DNA of 64,000 nt from a bacterium (GCA_030425045.1 JAUHVL010000003.1:1-64000); one strand, 5' to 3'; positions 25,138 through 34,968 are shown, counted from the stretch's first letter. Numbers and translations are program-made. Notes: generated by a model from the sequence alone, not told the origin.

Positions 25138-25737
25138 CTAAAGTTTTTCACCCTGAGGCTCTTTTCCTCCAGGTATATTAGTATCTTTTACACTAAGAAC
25201 GTAAGCAATGACTTGATACAGCTCATCCTTTGATAAAACGTCTCCCCAAGCGGGCATTCCATTATCTTCGTTACCGACAACAACAAACTTATAAACAGTC
25301 TCAGGAGATGTATCTTTGACATTTAACCAGTGTGAATCCGTTAAATTCGGTCCAATATCACCTTTACCACCTTCTTCGTGACAAGAAAGACAGTTTTCCT
25401 CATAGATGGCTAGTCCGTTGACCATTTGAGGATCACTATCTTTAAGTTTGTTATACGCAGTGATATCAAAGTTATTGGCATCCTTGGCATATTTCTCTCT
25501 AACCTCATTGATTTTAGACATCTTCATATTGAATTCGTCTCTCAATGTCGGTCCACCAGCTACCTGATAATAGTAGAAATAGAAGACACCAAAAATACTG
25601 GTTACAATAAAGATCATCGTCCACCAGTTTGGTAGCGGATAATCGAACTCCTCGATTCCGTCATAATTGTGATCTAAAAGAAGGGATTGTTCCTCTTCAT
25701 TTAAGATCACATTTTTAGGTTCATTATTTTCACTCAT
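25138..25737 (-). CDS. ccoP: cbb3 oxidase cytochrome c subunit CcoP, monohaem form
   Basis: A 199-residue protein starting with the CcoP-type HNYDGIEEFDYPLPNWW before a membrane helix (residues 38-57). Only one haem-binding motif is present, CLSCH near residue 116, with a GMPAWG methionine ligand near residue 161. Canonical proteobacterial CcoP has two haem domains and about 300 residues, so one domain is missing here. The frame is intact and overlaps ccoQ by eight bases, which argues for a natural short form. Confidence 0.9.
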   Translation of the reverse strand: MSENNEPKNVILNEEEQSLLLDHNYDGIEEFDYPLPNWWTMIFIVTSIFGVFYFYYYQVAGGPTLRDEFNMKMSKINEVREKYAKDANNFDITAYNKLKDSDPQMVNGLAIYEENCLSCHEEGGKGDIGPNLTDSHWLNVKDTSPETVYKFVVVGNEDNGMPAWGDVLSKDELYQVIAYVLSVKDTNIPGGKEPQGEKL

Positions 25738-25939
25738 GGCCTAATCCTTGTTTCATAATATTATTTGAATTAACTTTTTCACCTTCTTGAAATGGAATTC
25801 TACTAGCGTCATCAAAAAGCTCTTTATTGCTTCTTTTCATTGCCCAGTAGACATAAAAAGCAAACAAACTCATGAAGATAAAAAACCCTACCGCTGTTAA
25901 GTCGGTCCAAGGGAAATTACTTAAGACTTCACTTTTCAT
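25730..25939 (-). CDS. ccoQ: cbb3 oxidase subunit CcoQ/FixQ
   Basis: A 69-residue protein with one membrane span (WTDLTAVGFFIFMSLFAFYV) followed by YWAMKRSNKE, the usual CcoQ pattern. It stabilises the CcoNOP complex. It overlaps both ccoNO (11 bases) and ccoP (8 bases). The length and place in the operon are typical. Confidence 0.85.
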   Translation of the reverse strand: MKSEVLSNFPWTDLTAVGFFIFMSLFAFYVYWAMKRSNKELFDDASRIPFQEGEKVNSNNIMKQGLGHE

Positions 25940-28106
25940 ATGCCATCTCCTCTTCTAGTTTTTTACCATCAACACCAAGTCTTTGGAGGTAAGCAATCAA
26001 AGCAATAATTTCTTTATCTGCTTTTGATCCTTGCACTCCATCTTTTTTCAATCCTTCAAAGATTTGAGCAGCTTGTTGTTTTGCAATACTTTCAGCGTTG
26101 GCAATTTCATCATCACTATAAGGAGCACCTAAAGCATTAAGAACTTTTAGCTTCTTGCTTAGAACTCCATATGATGTTTTCTTTTTAAACAGCCATGGGT
26201 ATTCAGGCATAATTGATCCAGGTGATGTTGATCGTGGATCCATCATATGTCTGTAATGCCAAATGTCTGTATACTTACCACCAACTCTATGAAGATCTGG
26301 TCCAATTCTTCTTGAACCCCACTGGAATGGACGGTCGTAAACGTATTCTTTTGCCTCTGAAACTTTTCCATAACGAAGGGCCTCTGAAGGCATTGGTCTA
26401 ACCATTTGAGAGTGACAAGTATAACAACCTTCTCTTACGTAAATATCACGCCCTAAAACCTCTAGCGGAGAATAAGGTTTGATATGAGGACTTTTCTCAA
26501 CATACTGAGGTGAGAAAATTGTTGGAATCAATTCGATGGCCGTACCAACAAGAACAGCAACGAGAGCTAAAACAGAAAATAACATTGGTAGACCTTCGAG
26601 TTTTCTGTGAGCTCCACCGTGATTATCAACTGGAGTTGCGTTTAGTGCTGGGGCTTTATAAACAGGAGCAGGAACATTTTTAGGAGCTCCTTTGATTGTC
26701 ATATAAAGGTTATAAACCATTACAATAAATGCAATGAGTACTAAAAGGCCACCAAAGGCACGCACCCAGTACATGGGAATAATTTGGACAACTGTTTCAA
26801 CAAAGTTAGGGTACTTTAATCTTCCCGCTTCATCGATGGCCCTCCACATAAGTCCTTGAGTGATACCAGCAGTCCACATAGACATAATGTAAAGAAGAAG
26901 ACCGATTGTTGAAGTCCAAAACTGAAAGTTCGCGAGTTTGTCACTATAGAGTTTTGTATTCCAAAGTTTTGGAACCATATAGTACATAATCCCGGCCGTA
27001 AGCATATAGTTCCAACCGATTGTTCCTGAGTGAACGTGACCAACAATCCAATCTGTAAAGTGAGCAAGACCGTTTACAGATTTAATAGAAAGAAGTGGGC
27101 CTTCAAAAGTCGACATCCCATAAAAAGTAACGGCTGTCGCAAGGAACTTTAAAATTGGCTCACGACGAACACGATCCCAAGCACCTCTTAATGTAAGAAG
27201 TCCGTTGATCATACCACCCCAAGATGGTGCCCAAAGAGCAACTGAGAAAATCATCCCAAGAGTTTGAAGCCATTCTGGTAAGGCTGAGTAAAGTAAGTGG
27301 TGAGGACCCGCCCAGATATAAACGAAAATCAAAGACCAAAAGTGAATGATTGATAATCGGTATGAGTAAACAGGTCTATTGATTGCCTTAGGAATAAAAT
27401 AATACATTAAACCTAAATAAGGAGTGGTTAAGAAAAATGCCACCGCATTATGTCCATACCACCACTGTACAAGAGCATCTTGAATACCGGCAAACACAGA
27501 GTAAGACTTCATGGCTGATACTGGAATCTCAAGGTTGTTAATGAGGTACAAAACGGCAACTGTTAAAATCGTGGCAATATAAAACCAAACAGCAACATAA
27601 ATATGACGTTCTCTTCTTTTTACAAGTGTCATAAAAAAGTTGATGGCAAATGTTACCCAAATAACAACAACAGCAATATCGATTGGCCATTCTAGCTCTG
27701 CATATTCTTTACCTGTTGTGAAGCCAAGAGGTAGCGATATTGCAGCGGCGACAATAATAAGCTGCCATCCCCAGAAGTGGAGATTACTTAAAAAGTCACT
27801 GTAGAGACGTGTTTTAAGTAGTCTTTGCGTAGAGTAGTAAACACCAGCAAAAATAGCGTTACCAACAAAAGCAAAAATAGCTGCATTGGTGTGGAGAGGA
27901 CGAAGACGTCCAAACGTGGTCCAAGGCAGACCAAGGTTTAGCTTCCACGCGGCAAGTTCGAAAGCAATCCAAACTCCTAAAAGGAGAGCGACCACTCCGA
28001 AAATAACGGAAGCAATGATAAACTTCTTCACCACTTCATCATCATAAGAGAAGGTCTCCATAGATGTGGAAGAAGGCGAAGTTTCACTAACAGTAGTTTC
28101 ACTCAT
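25929..28106 (-). CDS. ccoNO: Fused cbb3 oxidase catalytic subunit and cytochrome c subunit CcoNO
   Basis: A 725-residue fusion. Residues 1-490 are CcoN, a polytopic haem-copper subunit with histidines in LRPLHTNAA, WYGHNAVAFF, GPHHLLYS and IVGHVHSG that serve the haems and copper. Residues about 525-725 are CcoO, with one haem c motif (GCYTCHSQM) and an MPEYPWLF segment holding the distal methionine. In many proteobacteria these are separate genes. It is the main subunit of a high-affinity terminal oxidase. It overlaps ccoS upstream and ccoQ downstream. Confidence 0.95.
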   Translation of the reverse strand: MSETTVSETSPSSTSMETFSYDDEVVKKFIIASVIFGVVALLLGVWIAFELAAWKLNLGLPWTTFGRLRPLHTNAAIFAFVGNAIFAGVYYSTQRLLKTRLYSDFLSNLHFWGWQLIIVAAAISLPLGFTTGKEYAELEWPIDIAVVVIWVTFAINFFMTLVKRRERHIYVAVWFYIATILTVAVLYLINNLEIPVSAMKSYSVFAGIQDALVQWWYGHNAVAFFLTTPYLGLMYYFIPKAINRPVYSYRLSIIHFWSLIFVYIWAGPHHLLYSALPEWLQTLGMIFSVALWAPSWGGMINGLLTLRGAWDRVRREPILKFLATAVTFYGMSTFEGPLLSIKSVNGLAHFTDWIVGHVHSGTIGWNYMLTAGIMYYMVPKLWNTKLYSDKLANFQFWTSTIGLLLYIMSMWTAGITQGLMWRAIDEAGRLKYPNFVETVVQIIPMYWVRAFGGLLVLIAFIVMVYNLYMTIKGAPKNVPAPVYKAPALNATPVDNHGGAHRKLEGLPMLFSVLALVAVLVGTAIELIPTIFSPQYVEKSPHIKPYSPLEVLGRDIYVREGCYTCHSQMVRPMPSEALRYGKVSEAKEYVYDRPFQWGSRRIGPDLHRVGGKYTDIWHYRHMMDPRSTSPGSIMPEYPWLFKKKTSYGVLSKKLKVLNALGAPYSDDEIANAESIAKQQAAQIFEGLKKDGVQGSKADKEIIALIAYLQRLGVDGKKLEEEMAYEK

Positions 28107-28303
28107 AATTCTTTCCTATTTTGTTTGAGGTTAATATCAACTGAATTTTCTTCTTGATTTATTTCTGTATCTTCTAAAAGAAGTCTCATGGAAGGAGTGT
28201 CGAGATCATCAAACTGGCCATTTTTTGTTGCCCAGATGAAAAAGTAAACGAAAACGGCACCCATACAAACGGCTACCGGAATCATAAAGTAGAGGATATT
28301 CAT
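28103..28303 (-). CDS. ccoS: cbb3 oxidase maturation protein CcoS
   Basis: A 66-residue protein with one N-terminal membrane helix (residues 2-27, YFMIPVAVCMGAVFVYFFIW) and the GQFDDLDTP segment characteristic of CcoS. It is needed for cofactor insertion into the oxidase. It overlaps ccoI and ccoNO by four bases each. Confidence 0.9.
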   Translation of the reverse strand: MNILYFMIPVAVCMGAVFVYFFIWATKNGQFDDLDTPSMRLLLEDTEINQEENSVDINLKQNRKEL

Positions 28304-30669
28304 CGCGATTCTCCCTTTGTTCCGTAGAAACTTATTGCTGTCACAATCAACGAGCTAATGGGCATGATGATAGCTGCCTGAAGAGGACCAATGAGCCCCA
28401 TTGTGGCCAGTGTCGCTCCAGCAAGATTATATAAAGTCGTAAAAATTAAAATTCCGTAAACAGTATGCAGTGTTCTTTTTCCAAGCTTAAGTAGATTATA
28501 AATTCCAGCCAAACCTGGGTTTGAAAAATAAACATCAGAAACTTTGAGTCCCACATCGATACTTCCTTGCACTGCGATTCCAACACTTGAAAGTTTTAGA
28601 GCTAATGTATCGTTAGCGCCATCACCGACCATGATTGATGAAGCATCTTTTTCTACGATCTCGGCTTTTTGTTCCGGATTAGATTCGGCATAAATATTTT
28701 TATGATCGATCTGAACAGAGTCAGCGACTTTTATCGCATTAGATTTCTTATCTCCTGTAAGCATAAAAATATTAAGCCCAAGGTTTCTCATCTTTTTAAT
28801 GAGGTTTTTAGAATCATCTCTTACTTTATCACTTAAAGTTATTTTGCTAACGAGTTGATTATTTTCAAAAAGACCTAATTGAACAAAATCAGAAGACGAT
28901 TCAATACCTGTAATATGGTAACGATTTTCACCAACTTGACCATAAACGCCTTTGCCTAGTATTTCTTTGTAATGTTCAAGTGAAATATTGTTTCGTTCAG
29001 TTTGTGAAAGCTCATTTCTAATGGCCTTAGCAAGTGGATGCTTAGAAAACTTTTCTAATTGGTAAATAACTTCATCGTGAGCGAGTTGAGCTTGAAGAGG
29101 TTGTAAATGCTCGATCTTCTCAACACTATATTTACCGTGGGTAATCGTTCCCGTTTTATCAAGGTAGAGATTTTTACAATGATTAATTTTTTCAACAACG
29201 GTTTCATCTTTTATGATGATACCTTCTTTTGCAGCACTAGCGATTGATCTCGTGAATGTAAGAGGAATAGCTAAACCAAGTGCACATGGGCAGGTAATGA
29301 TAATCAAAGAAAGTGTTCTCATCAATGCGATTTCTACACTTGCAGTAAAAGAAAAATACAAAAATAATATAGAAGCGAGAAGCAAAACGGAGACAAGAAA
29401 AACTCTAGAGAATTTGTCGGTGAGCCTAACTATCGGCGCTTGATCCTGATGAAGTCGTTCTATTTTTTCAAAAATCCGACCCATTCGTGTTTCTTCGTTT
29501 AACGCTTCAACTTTAATGATTAAAGGAGACTCAATATTTTCTGTACCGGCAAAAACCTTTGATCCCTTAAAAGCGGGGACTGTTCCAGACTCCCCCGTAA
29601 GAGCTGAAGTATTGAGGCTTGATTTTCCTTCAATTATTTCACCATCGACAGGAATCATTTCACCAGGCAGGACTTGGATATGATCTTGTTTTTGAAGATA
29701 CTTTTTATGAATACTAATAATATTTCCATTTTCTACTTTTTTGATATCTCCTCGATCAAAGAATTGACTAAGGCTTGCTACAGAAAGTCCGTTTTGTTGG
29801 ACTCTTCTTAATAGATAACGAGAAAATAAAATTAAAAAAGTAAGAGTCGTAATCGAGTCGAAATAATGAACGTCACTTCCTTTAAAAACATTAAAAGAGC
29901 TAATAAAAAACCCTAAAAGAATGGCCAAGCTTAGTGGTACATCAATATTGATATGTCGAGATTTTAAAGCAGCAAGAGATGAATGATAAAAAGGAAGCGC
30001 GGAGTACATCACAACAGGAAGAGAAAGAATCATACAAAAATAGCCAAAGTATTTAGCTAAAGTTCCGCTCGCTCCACCATAAAGAGATATGGCAAATAAC
30101 ATGATATTCATGGCACAAGCTGCGGCCACGCCTATCCTGATAAGTAATGTTCTTTCTTCTTTTTGTCTTAAGCTTTCAAGTTGATCTTCTTTAAAAATGG
30201 GATGAGGAAAATAACCCATTCGCACCAGCATATTGGCCACTTTTGAAAAGGATCCCTCACGATTGATTTTTACTTCAACAGTTGATTTTGAGAGGTTAAC
30301 TTTTGCATAGTCTGTTCCTAGCACAAGCTGAGGAAGTTTTTCAATTAGCCAAAGACAAGCAATACAGTGAATTCCCTCTAGATAAAAGAGCATCGTTTTA
30401 AAGCCATCTCTTTCTGGAATATAGTCACGGTGAATTTGTTCTGAATCGAGGTAGCTAAAGTTCTCATCTCTGAATTCGGGAATTTGCCAACCGGACTCAC
30501 CCGAAGTTTCTCTATACTGATAAAATTGCTCAAGATTATTTTGGCTTATAATATGAAAGACAGAAAGGCAGCCGGGACAACAGAACTCACGTCCATCCTC
30601 ATCTATAGACAGTACTTTGATATCTTGCTGACAGTGGCAGCAAATGGTTTTTTCAGTTACGGCAGCCAT
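28300..30669 (-). CDS. ccoI: Copper-translocating P-type ATPase CcoI/FixI
   Basis: A 789-residue P1B-type ATPase. Residues 9-37 form a cysteine-rich segment (CCHCQ and CCPGC); a heavy-metal-associated domain has GIHCIACLW; the membrane ion site is CPCALGLA; phosphorylation is at the aspartate of DKTGT; GDGAND closes the hinge. The N-terminal extension with CCPGC is typical of CcoI, which delivers copper to cbb3 oxidase. It is the first gene of the minus-strand cco operon. Confidence 0.95.
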   Translation of the reverse strand: MAAVTEKTICCHCQQDIKVLSIDEDGREFCCPGCLSVFHIISQNNLEQFYQYRETSGESGWQIPEFRDENFSYLDSEQIHRDYIPERDGFKTMLFYLEGIHCIACLWLIEKLPQLVLGTDYAKVNLSKSTVEVKINREGSFSKVANMLVRMGYFPHPIFKEDQLESLRQKEERTLLIRIGVAAACAMNIMLFAISLYGGASGTLAKYFGYFCMILSLPVVMYSALPFYHSSLAALKSRHINIDVPLSLAILLGFFISSFNVFKGSDVHYFDSITTLTFLILFSRYLLRRVQQNGLSVASLSQFFDRGDIKKVENGNIISIHKKYLQKQDHIQVLPGEMIPVDGEIIEGKSSLNTSALTGESGTVPAFKGSKVFAGTENIESPLIIKVEALNEETRMGRIFEKIERLHQDQAPIVRLTDKFSRVFLVSVLLLASILFLYFSFTASVEIALMRTLSLIIITCPCALGLAIPLTFTRSIASAAKEGIIIKDETVVEKINHCKNLYLDKTGTITHGKYSVEKIEHLQPLQAQLAHDEVIYQLEKFSKHPLAKAIRNELSQTERNNISLEHYKEILGKGVYGQVGENRYHITGIESSSDFVQLGLFENNQLVSKITLSDKVRDDSKNLIKKMRNLGLNIFMLTGDKKSNAIKVADSVQIDHKNIYAESNPEQKAEIVEKDASSIMVGDGANDTLALKLSSVGIAVQGSIDVGLKVSDVYFSNPGLAGIYNLLKLGKRTLHTVYGILIFTTLYNLAGATLATMGLIGPLQAAIIMPISSLIVTAISFYGTKGESR

Positions 30670-30702
30670 GTTCCTATATTCGGCGCATTAGGCAGTTTTT
30701 AA

Positions 30703-30718
30703 CATGACGGATGTCATG
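30703..30718. promoter_or_regulatory. Perfect palindrome CATGAC-N4-GTCATG upstream of ccoI
   Basis: CATGACGGATGTCATG is a perfect 6-4-6 inverted repeat 34 bases upstream of ccoI. Spacing and symmetry match the sites of CRP/FNR-family regulators, although the half site differs from the FNR consensus TTGAT. cbb3 operons are commonly controlled by oxygen-sensing members of that family. It also lies in the leader region of the divergent thiL. Confidence 0.45.
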
Positions 30719-30815
30719 CTTTAACTTAAGATTTGCCACCTAACTTCTGGATATTAAAGAAATTAAGTTGAGCTATTATTCGTCGTTTCACAGCTAACGT
30801 ACTATGATTAGGTTG

Positions 30816-31784
30816 ATGGAAAATAAGTCAGAATTTGCCCTTATTAAAACAATAAAAGAAAGCTTCTCAGAAATAGTGAAAAGTGATGTCGTACTTGGCA
30901 TTGGAGATGATTGCAGTGTGATCAATTGGGATCAGCAGCATTATCTTATTACCTCCACCGATATGCTGATTGAAGATATTCACTTTATTAAAAAACAAAT
31001 AACTGCTGAGCAACTAGGATGGAAATCACTTGCTGTTAGTTATAGCGATCTGGCAGCGATGGGGGGAGGTGAGCCCGTTTCAGTTTATTTATCGCTTGGA
31101 CTACCCGATCTCGAAGACGAAATATTTATTGATAGATTTTTTAAAGGAATGAAAGAATGTCTTCTCGCCTATGGGGGAAGTCTTCTTGGTGGTGATACTG
31201 TTCGTTCTGAAAAAATCGTGATCAACATTCTTACTCAGGGAAAAATTAAAAAATCAAAACTTAAAACCAGATCAAAAGCTCAAGATGGAGATATTGTTTG
31301 TGTTACTCGAGAGTTGGGAAACAGTGAAGTTGGTTTAAATATTATTTTGGAGATGACTTCCTCAAATGAAGAAGATTTTTATAAAGAGTCTCACCATAAA
31401 CCGATGCCTCAAATAGAAGAGGCAAATTGGTTATCTCAATTTGATGCTGTCCACGCAATGATTGATATTTCAGATGGCCTAGCTTCAGACTTAGCTCATA
31501 TTTGTGATGCTTCAAATAAGTCAGCAACCATTAATCTTTCAAAAATTCCTATAAGAGAAAGAGAAGAAAACTTATTAGCTAAAAGAAGTTTTTGTGAAGA
31601 TTACTCACTTTTATTCACTATCGATGCTCATCAATTCGATATTATTTCTAAGAATTTTCATAAAAAATTCGGAGCCTCTCTAATCCCGATTGGTAAGATT
31701 GAAAAAGAGAGAACTGGAGAGAAAATCAAAACGGTGGGGACATCATCTTTTCAGCTAATTAAAGGCTTTAACCACTTCAATTAG
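30816..31784 (+). CDS. thiL: Thiamine-monophosphate kinase
   Basis: Phosphorylates thiamine monophosphate to the diphosphate, the last step of cofactor synthesis. The N-terminus SEFALIKTIKE, then VLGIGDDCSV, then STDMLIEDIHF, are the ThiL ATP/metal-binding segments, followed by GGDTVRS near residue 125 and DISDGLASDL. The frame is open to an ATG at 30804, but the ATG at 30816 (322 aa) fits the family N-terminus. No ribosome-binding site is clear for either. Its product would use thiamin taken up by the riboswitch-controlled receptor at 47622. Confidence 0.92.
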   Translation: MENKSEFALIKTIKESFSEIVKSDVVLGIGDDCSVINWDQQHYLITSTDMLIEDIHFIKKQITAEQLGWKSLAVSYSDLAAMGGGEPVSVYLSLGLPDLEDEIFIDRFFKGMKECLLAYGGSLLGGDTVRSEKIVINILTQGKIKKSKLKTRSKAQDGDIVCVTRELGNSEVGLNIILEMTSSNEEDFYKESHHKPMPQIEEANWLSQFDAVHAMIDISDGLASDLAHICDASNKSATINLSKIPIREREENLLAKRSFCEDYSLLFTIDAHQFDIISKNFHKKFGASLIPIGKIEKERTGEKIKTVGTSSFQLIKGFNHFN

Positions 31785-31888
31785 TTTGTTTTAATGCAGC
31801 GCTTGTTTTGAACCTATGAGGCGTGATCTTTGCAGCGCTTTCAAGTAGAATTCTCTTCTCATAATAGACACTTACTTAAGGAGTAAAG

Positions 31889-33277
31889 ATGTTATTAGAA
31901 CAAGAAAAAGCTTCAGCTGTCATTGATGAAGCGATCGCTCAAGGAGCTGACTTCTGCGATATTTATGTTGAAAAAATGAATTTTCAAAATTTGAAAATAC
32001 TTCATTCCGATGTTGAAGAGATTGATACAGGTATTGATTTTGGTTTAGGTATTCGTTTACTTTATGGAACAAAAGTTCTCTACGGGTATACCAATAGAAC
32101 AGATATTGAAGAGTTAAAAAGAATTGTGAGAACTTTATCTGCTCTCGATCGAAAAGAACCTCATTTAATATCTAAAAGTTTTGAAGATTTATCGATTAAA
32201 TCAATTCACCCTGCAGTTAATGGCCTTGATCATGCCGTACCTATGGAAGAGAAAATTAATTTCTTAATGCAAATTGATAAACATGCGAGAAGTTTAGACA
32301 GTAGAATTTCTCAAGTGAATGCAACCTCTATCGAGTGGTTTAAGCAAGTTGAAATTTTTAATTCAGAAGGATTACACGCTACAGATAATAGAAATTACAC
32401 AAGAATCGCCAATATGGTGATTGCTCAAGATGGCGGAGAGCAGGCCAGTGCGTTTGAAGGTCCTGGTGGTTTAAGTGGTTGGGAAGTGACAAATCGAATT
32501 AACCCAAAAGAGTTGGCCGAAAATGTAACGAGACAAGTTCTTACAAAATTAGGAGCGGACCCATGTCCTGCTGGAAAAATGCCCGTTATTTTAGATAATG
32601 GTTTTGGGGGAGTTATTTTCCATGAGGCTTGTGGACATTTGCTTGAAACAACTTCTGTTCAGAAAAAAGCATCTGTTTTTTGGGACAAGATGGATACTAT
32701 GATTGCGAATCCTGTCGTGAGTGCTGTTGATGACGGTACTATGCCTAATCAATGGGGCTCTATTAATATTGATGATGAAGGAATGCCAACACAAAAAACT
32801 CAGCTTATTAAAGATGGAAAATTAACAAACTTTCTCGTTGATAAAGTTGGAAATTTAAAAACAGGTCATCCTCGCTCAGGTTCCGGAAGAAAACAAAATT
32901 ATAAATTTGCTCCGGCTTCTAGAATGAGAAATACATTTATTGAACCGGGGGATAGCTCTCTCGATGAAATGATTGGCTCGGTTGATAGAGGTATCTACTG
33001 TAAAAAAATGGGGGGAGGCTCTGTGAGTCCTGGTACGGGAGAGTTTAACTTTGCCGCTCAAGAAACGTACCTAATTGAAAACGGAAAAATTTCGAAGCCA
33101 TTAAAGTCTGCAACACTTATTGGAACGGGACCAGAAGTTCTCCAAAAAATCAGTATGGTTGGTAAAAACTTTGACCTTGCTCCTGGAATGTGTGGTTCAG
33201 TTTCCGGAGCTGTTCCTACAACCGTCGGACAGCCTGCTTTAAAAATTGATGAGATTCTCGTAGGGGGACAAGAATGA
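31889..33277 (+). CDS. tldD: Metalloprotease TldD
   Basis: A 462-residue protein with the HEACGH (HExxxH) zinc motif near residue 248 and a third ligand region in MGGGSVSPGTGEFNF. TldD with TldE forms a heterodimeric peptidase that trims unfolded peptides and matures some RiPPs such as microcin B17, and also degrades CcdA. AAGGAG lies before the ATG. It overlaps tldE by four bases. Confidence 0.93.
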   Translation: MLLEQEKASAVIDEAIAQGADFCDIYVEKMNFQNLKILHSDVEEIDTGIDFGLGIRLLYGTKVLYGYTNRTDIEELKRIVRTLSALDRKEPHLISKSFEDLSIKSIHPAVNGLDHAVPMEEKINFLMQIDKHARSLDSRISQVNATSIEWFKQVEIFNSEGLHATDNRNYTRIANMVIAQDGGEQASAFEGPGGLSGWEVTNRINPKELAENVTRQVLTKLGADPCPAGKMPVILDNGFGGVIFHEACGHLLETTSVQKKASVFWDKMDTMIANPVVSAVDDGTMPNQWGSINIDDEGMPTQKTQLIKDGKLTNFLVDKVGNLKTGHPRSGSGRKQNYKFAPASRMRNTFIEPGDSSLDEMIGSVDRGIYCKKMGGGSVSPGTGEFNFAAQETYLIENGKISKPLKSATLIGTGPEVLQKISMVGKNFDLAPGMCGSVSGAVPTTVGQPALKIDEILVGGQE

Positions 33278-34626
33278 ATACAGATCAAGTACAAGAACTA
33301 TTAGAAAATACTCTTACGAAAGCAAAAACATTAGGTGCTGAAAGTGCAGAAGTTCTTTTCAATAGAGGAGAAAGTTTTTCTGTTTCAACAGAATCTAAAA
33401 ATATAAGCCAATATAAAGTTTCCTCAGCTCAAACCTTAGGTGTGCGAATCAAAAAAGGAAAAAAAATTGGTACTTGTTCTAGTGAATCAATTGATCAAGA
33501 CGCCATTGATATTATGCTTAAACAAGCATTAGAGAATTCGAATTTTTCTAAAGAGTCCGAGTTTGAGGATATCGTGGCACCAAAATCAAATATCTTTGAT
33601 GCTACTGATTCAAATGATTACAAGCCAGATGAGACTGATCCTCAGAAAAAAGTTGATTATGCTCTCGCTATGGAAAGAGAAATTTTAGAAGCTGATCAAA
33701 GAGTTCAAAACGCTCCCTATAACACTTATTCAGATGGTGTTAGTGAATATTGGGTGGCCAACACAAATGGTGTCATGTCTTTTGCAAAAACATCCAATAA
33801 TAGTTTACTGACGTCTTCGCTGATGGCCGAGGAAGGTAAACAACAGGCAATGTTTTATCACTATCAAGTTGGGCGTACATTTTCTGATCTAAATAGAGAA
33901 GAGCTTGTAAAAGAGACAGTAAAACATACGTCAAATTTTCTTGAAGGAAAATCGATCAGTACTGGAAAGTACGATATCGTTTTTTCAATTGATATTCTCT
34001 CAGATGTCTTTGGTTGCTTTAGTAATCTCTTCTCAGGAAGAAGAGCAGTCATGGGGTTAAATCCTTGGCGAGATAAAATTGAAAACACACTCGCCTTTAG
34101 CGAGCTAACAATTAAGGACAACCCTAACTATACTGGCGCGTTTGGAAATGGTGCCTTTGATAGCGAGGGGTACCCCACAAGTGAAATAACTTTGATGGAA
34201 AATGGTGTGCTTAAAAGTTTTCTTCAAAACTCTTCGACAGCAAAAGAGCTGGGAATGAAGCATACTGCTAATGCTTCGAGATCACCCAGGTCAGCTCTAA
34301 GTGTTGGTGGTAGTAACACTATCATTGAGCCGGGGAAACAAACGGATCACGATATTCAAACAGGTGAGTATGTTCATATTGTCGATATGCAAGGGCTACA
34401 TTCAGGAACAGATAGCATGAGTGGTGATTTTTCTTTTGGTGCCACAGGTTATCTTATGAAAGATGGCGAAATGCAAAGCGTTGTGAGAGGCGTTACAGTA
34501 TCTGGTAACTTCTTTGATGCGCTGAGGAATATAAAAGGGCTTTCCAACCAAGTTGAAGCGAATAGGGGAAGGACATTTTTTGCTCCAAAAATAAAATTTT
34601 CTGACCTCACGATTGCAGGAGCCTGA
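33274..34626 (+). CDS. tldE: TldE/PmbA subunit
   Basis: A 450-residue homologue of TldD without the HExxxH motif, as expected for TldE/PmbA. The TldE-like end GDFSFGATGYLMKDGE and TVSGNFFD are present. It pairs with TldD to form the active protease. The four-base overlap supports equal synthesis. Because TldD/E matures peptide natural products, it could serve the radical SAM locus at 5544-20482, but the pair is also widespread as housekeeping. Confidence 0.92.
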   Translation: MNTDQVQELLENTLTKAKTLGAESAEVLFNRGESFSVSTESKNISQYKVSSAQTLGVRIKKGKKIGTCSSESIDQDAIDIMLKQALENSNFSKESEFEDIVAPKSNIFDATDSNDYKPDETDPQKKVDYALAMEREILEADQRVQNAPYNTYSDGVSEYWVANTNGVMSFAKTSNNSLLTSSLMAEEGKQQAMFYHYQVGRTFSDLNREELVKETVKHTSNFLEGKSISTGKYDIVFSIDILSDVFGCFSNLFSGRRAVMGLNPWRDKIENTLAFSELTIKDNPNYTGAFGNGAFDSEGYPTSEITLMENGVLKSFLQNSSTAKELGMKHTANASRSPRSALSVGGSNTIIEPGKQTDHDIQTGEYVHIVDMQGLHSGTDSMSGDFSFGATGYLMKDGEMQSVVRGVTVSGNFFDALRNIKGLSNQVEANRGRTFFAPKIKFSDLTIAGA

Positions 34627-34683
34627 AAACCTAGTCATTGCTGGAGTGATGTGTTACAAAAAATGTGATTAAGGAGTTTATAA

Positions 34684-34968
34684 ATGAAAAAGGCAATCTT
34701 GGTACTTTCAGTATTTATTTCACAATTAGCTTTTGCTTATATCAGTGATTACGAAATTGTTATGCAAACTAATCAGTTTATGAACTCCAATTGCTCAGAT
34801 TTTAATACATCAAACGCTATGAATAAGGACCTTACTGAGGATAATTATCTTGTCGTTTACCCAAAGGGTTGGGCGAAAGTTGGTATTAACCACCGCCCAC
34901 CTCACGATGACTCAGGTAAAACCACTGGTGAAGCTGATGTCGTTGTGATCAATTATAGCTGTCGTTAA
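34684..34968 (+). CDS. Small secreted protein of unknown function
   Basis: A 94-residue protein with a signal peptide (KKAILVLSVFISQLAFA, cut near residue 18). The mature part has two cysteines (NSNCSDF and the final SCR) that could pair. No domain recognised. AAGGAG occurs 8 bases before the ATG. The gene stands alone between tldE and the response-regulator remnant. Confidence 0.6.
   Translation: MKKAILVLSVFISQLAFAYISDYEIVMQTNQFMNSNCSDFNTSNAMNKDLTEDNYLVVYPKGWAKVGINHRPPHDDSGKTTGEADVVVINYSCR

Noticed and set aside
31795-31840. Direct repeat TGCAGCGCTT before tldD (31795-31804 and 31831-31840)
   Set aside because: Two 10-base copies 36 bases apart with no symmetry or known regulator; could be chance.
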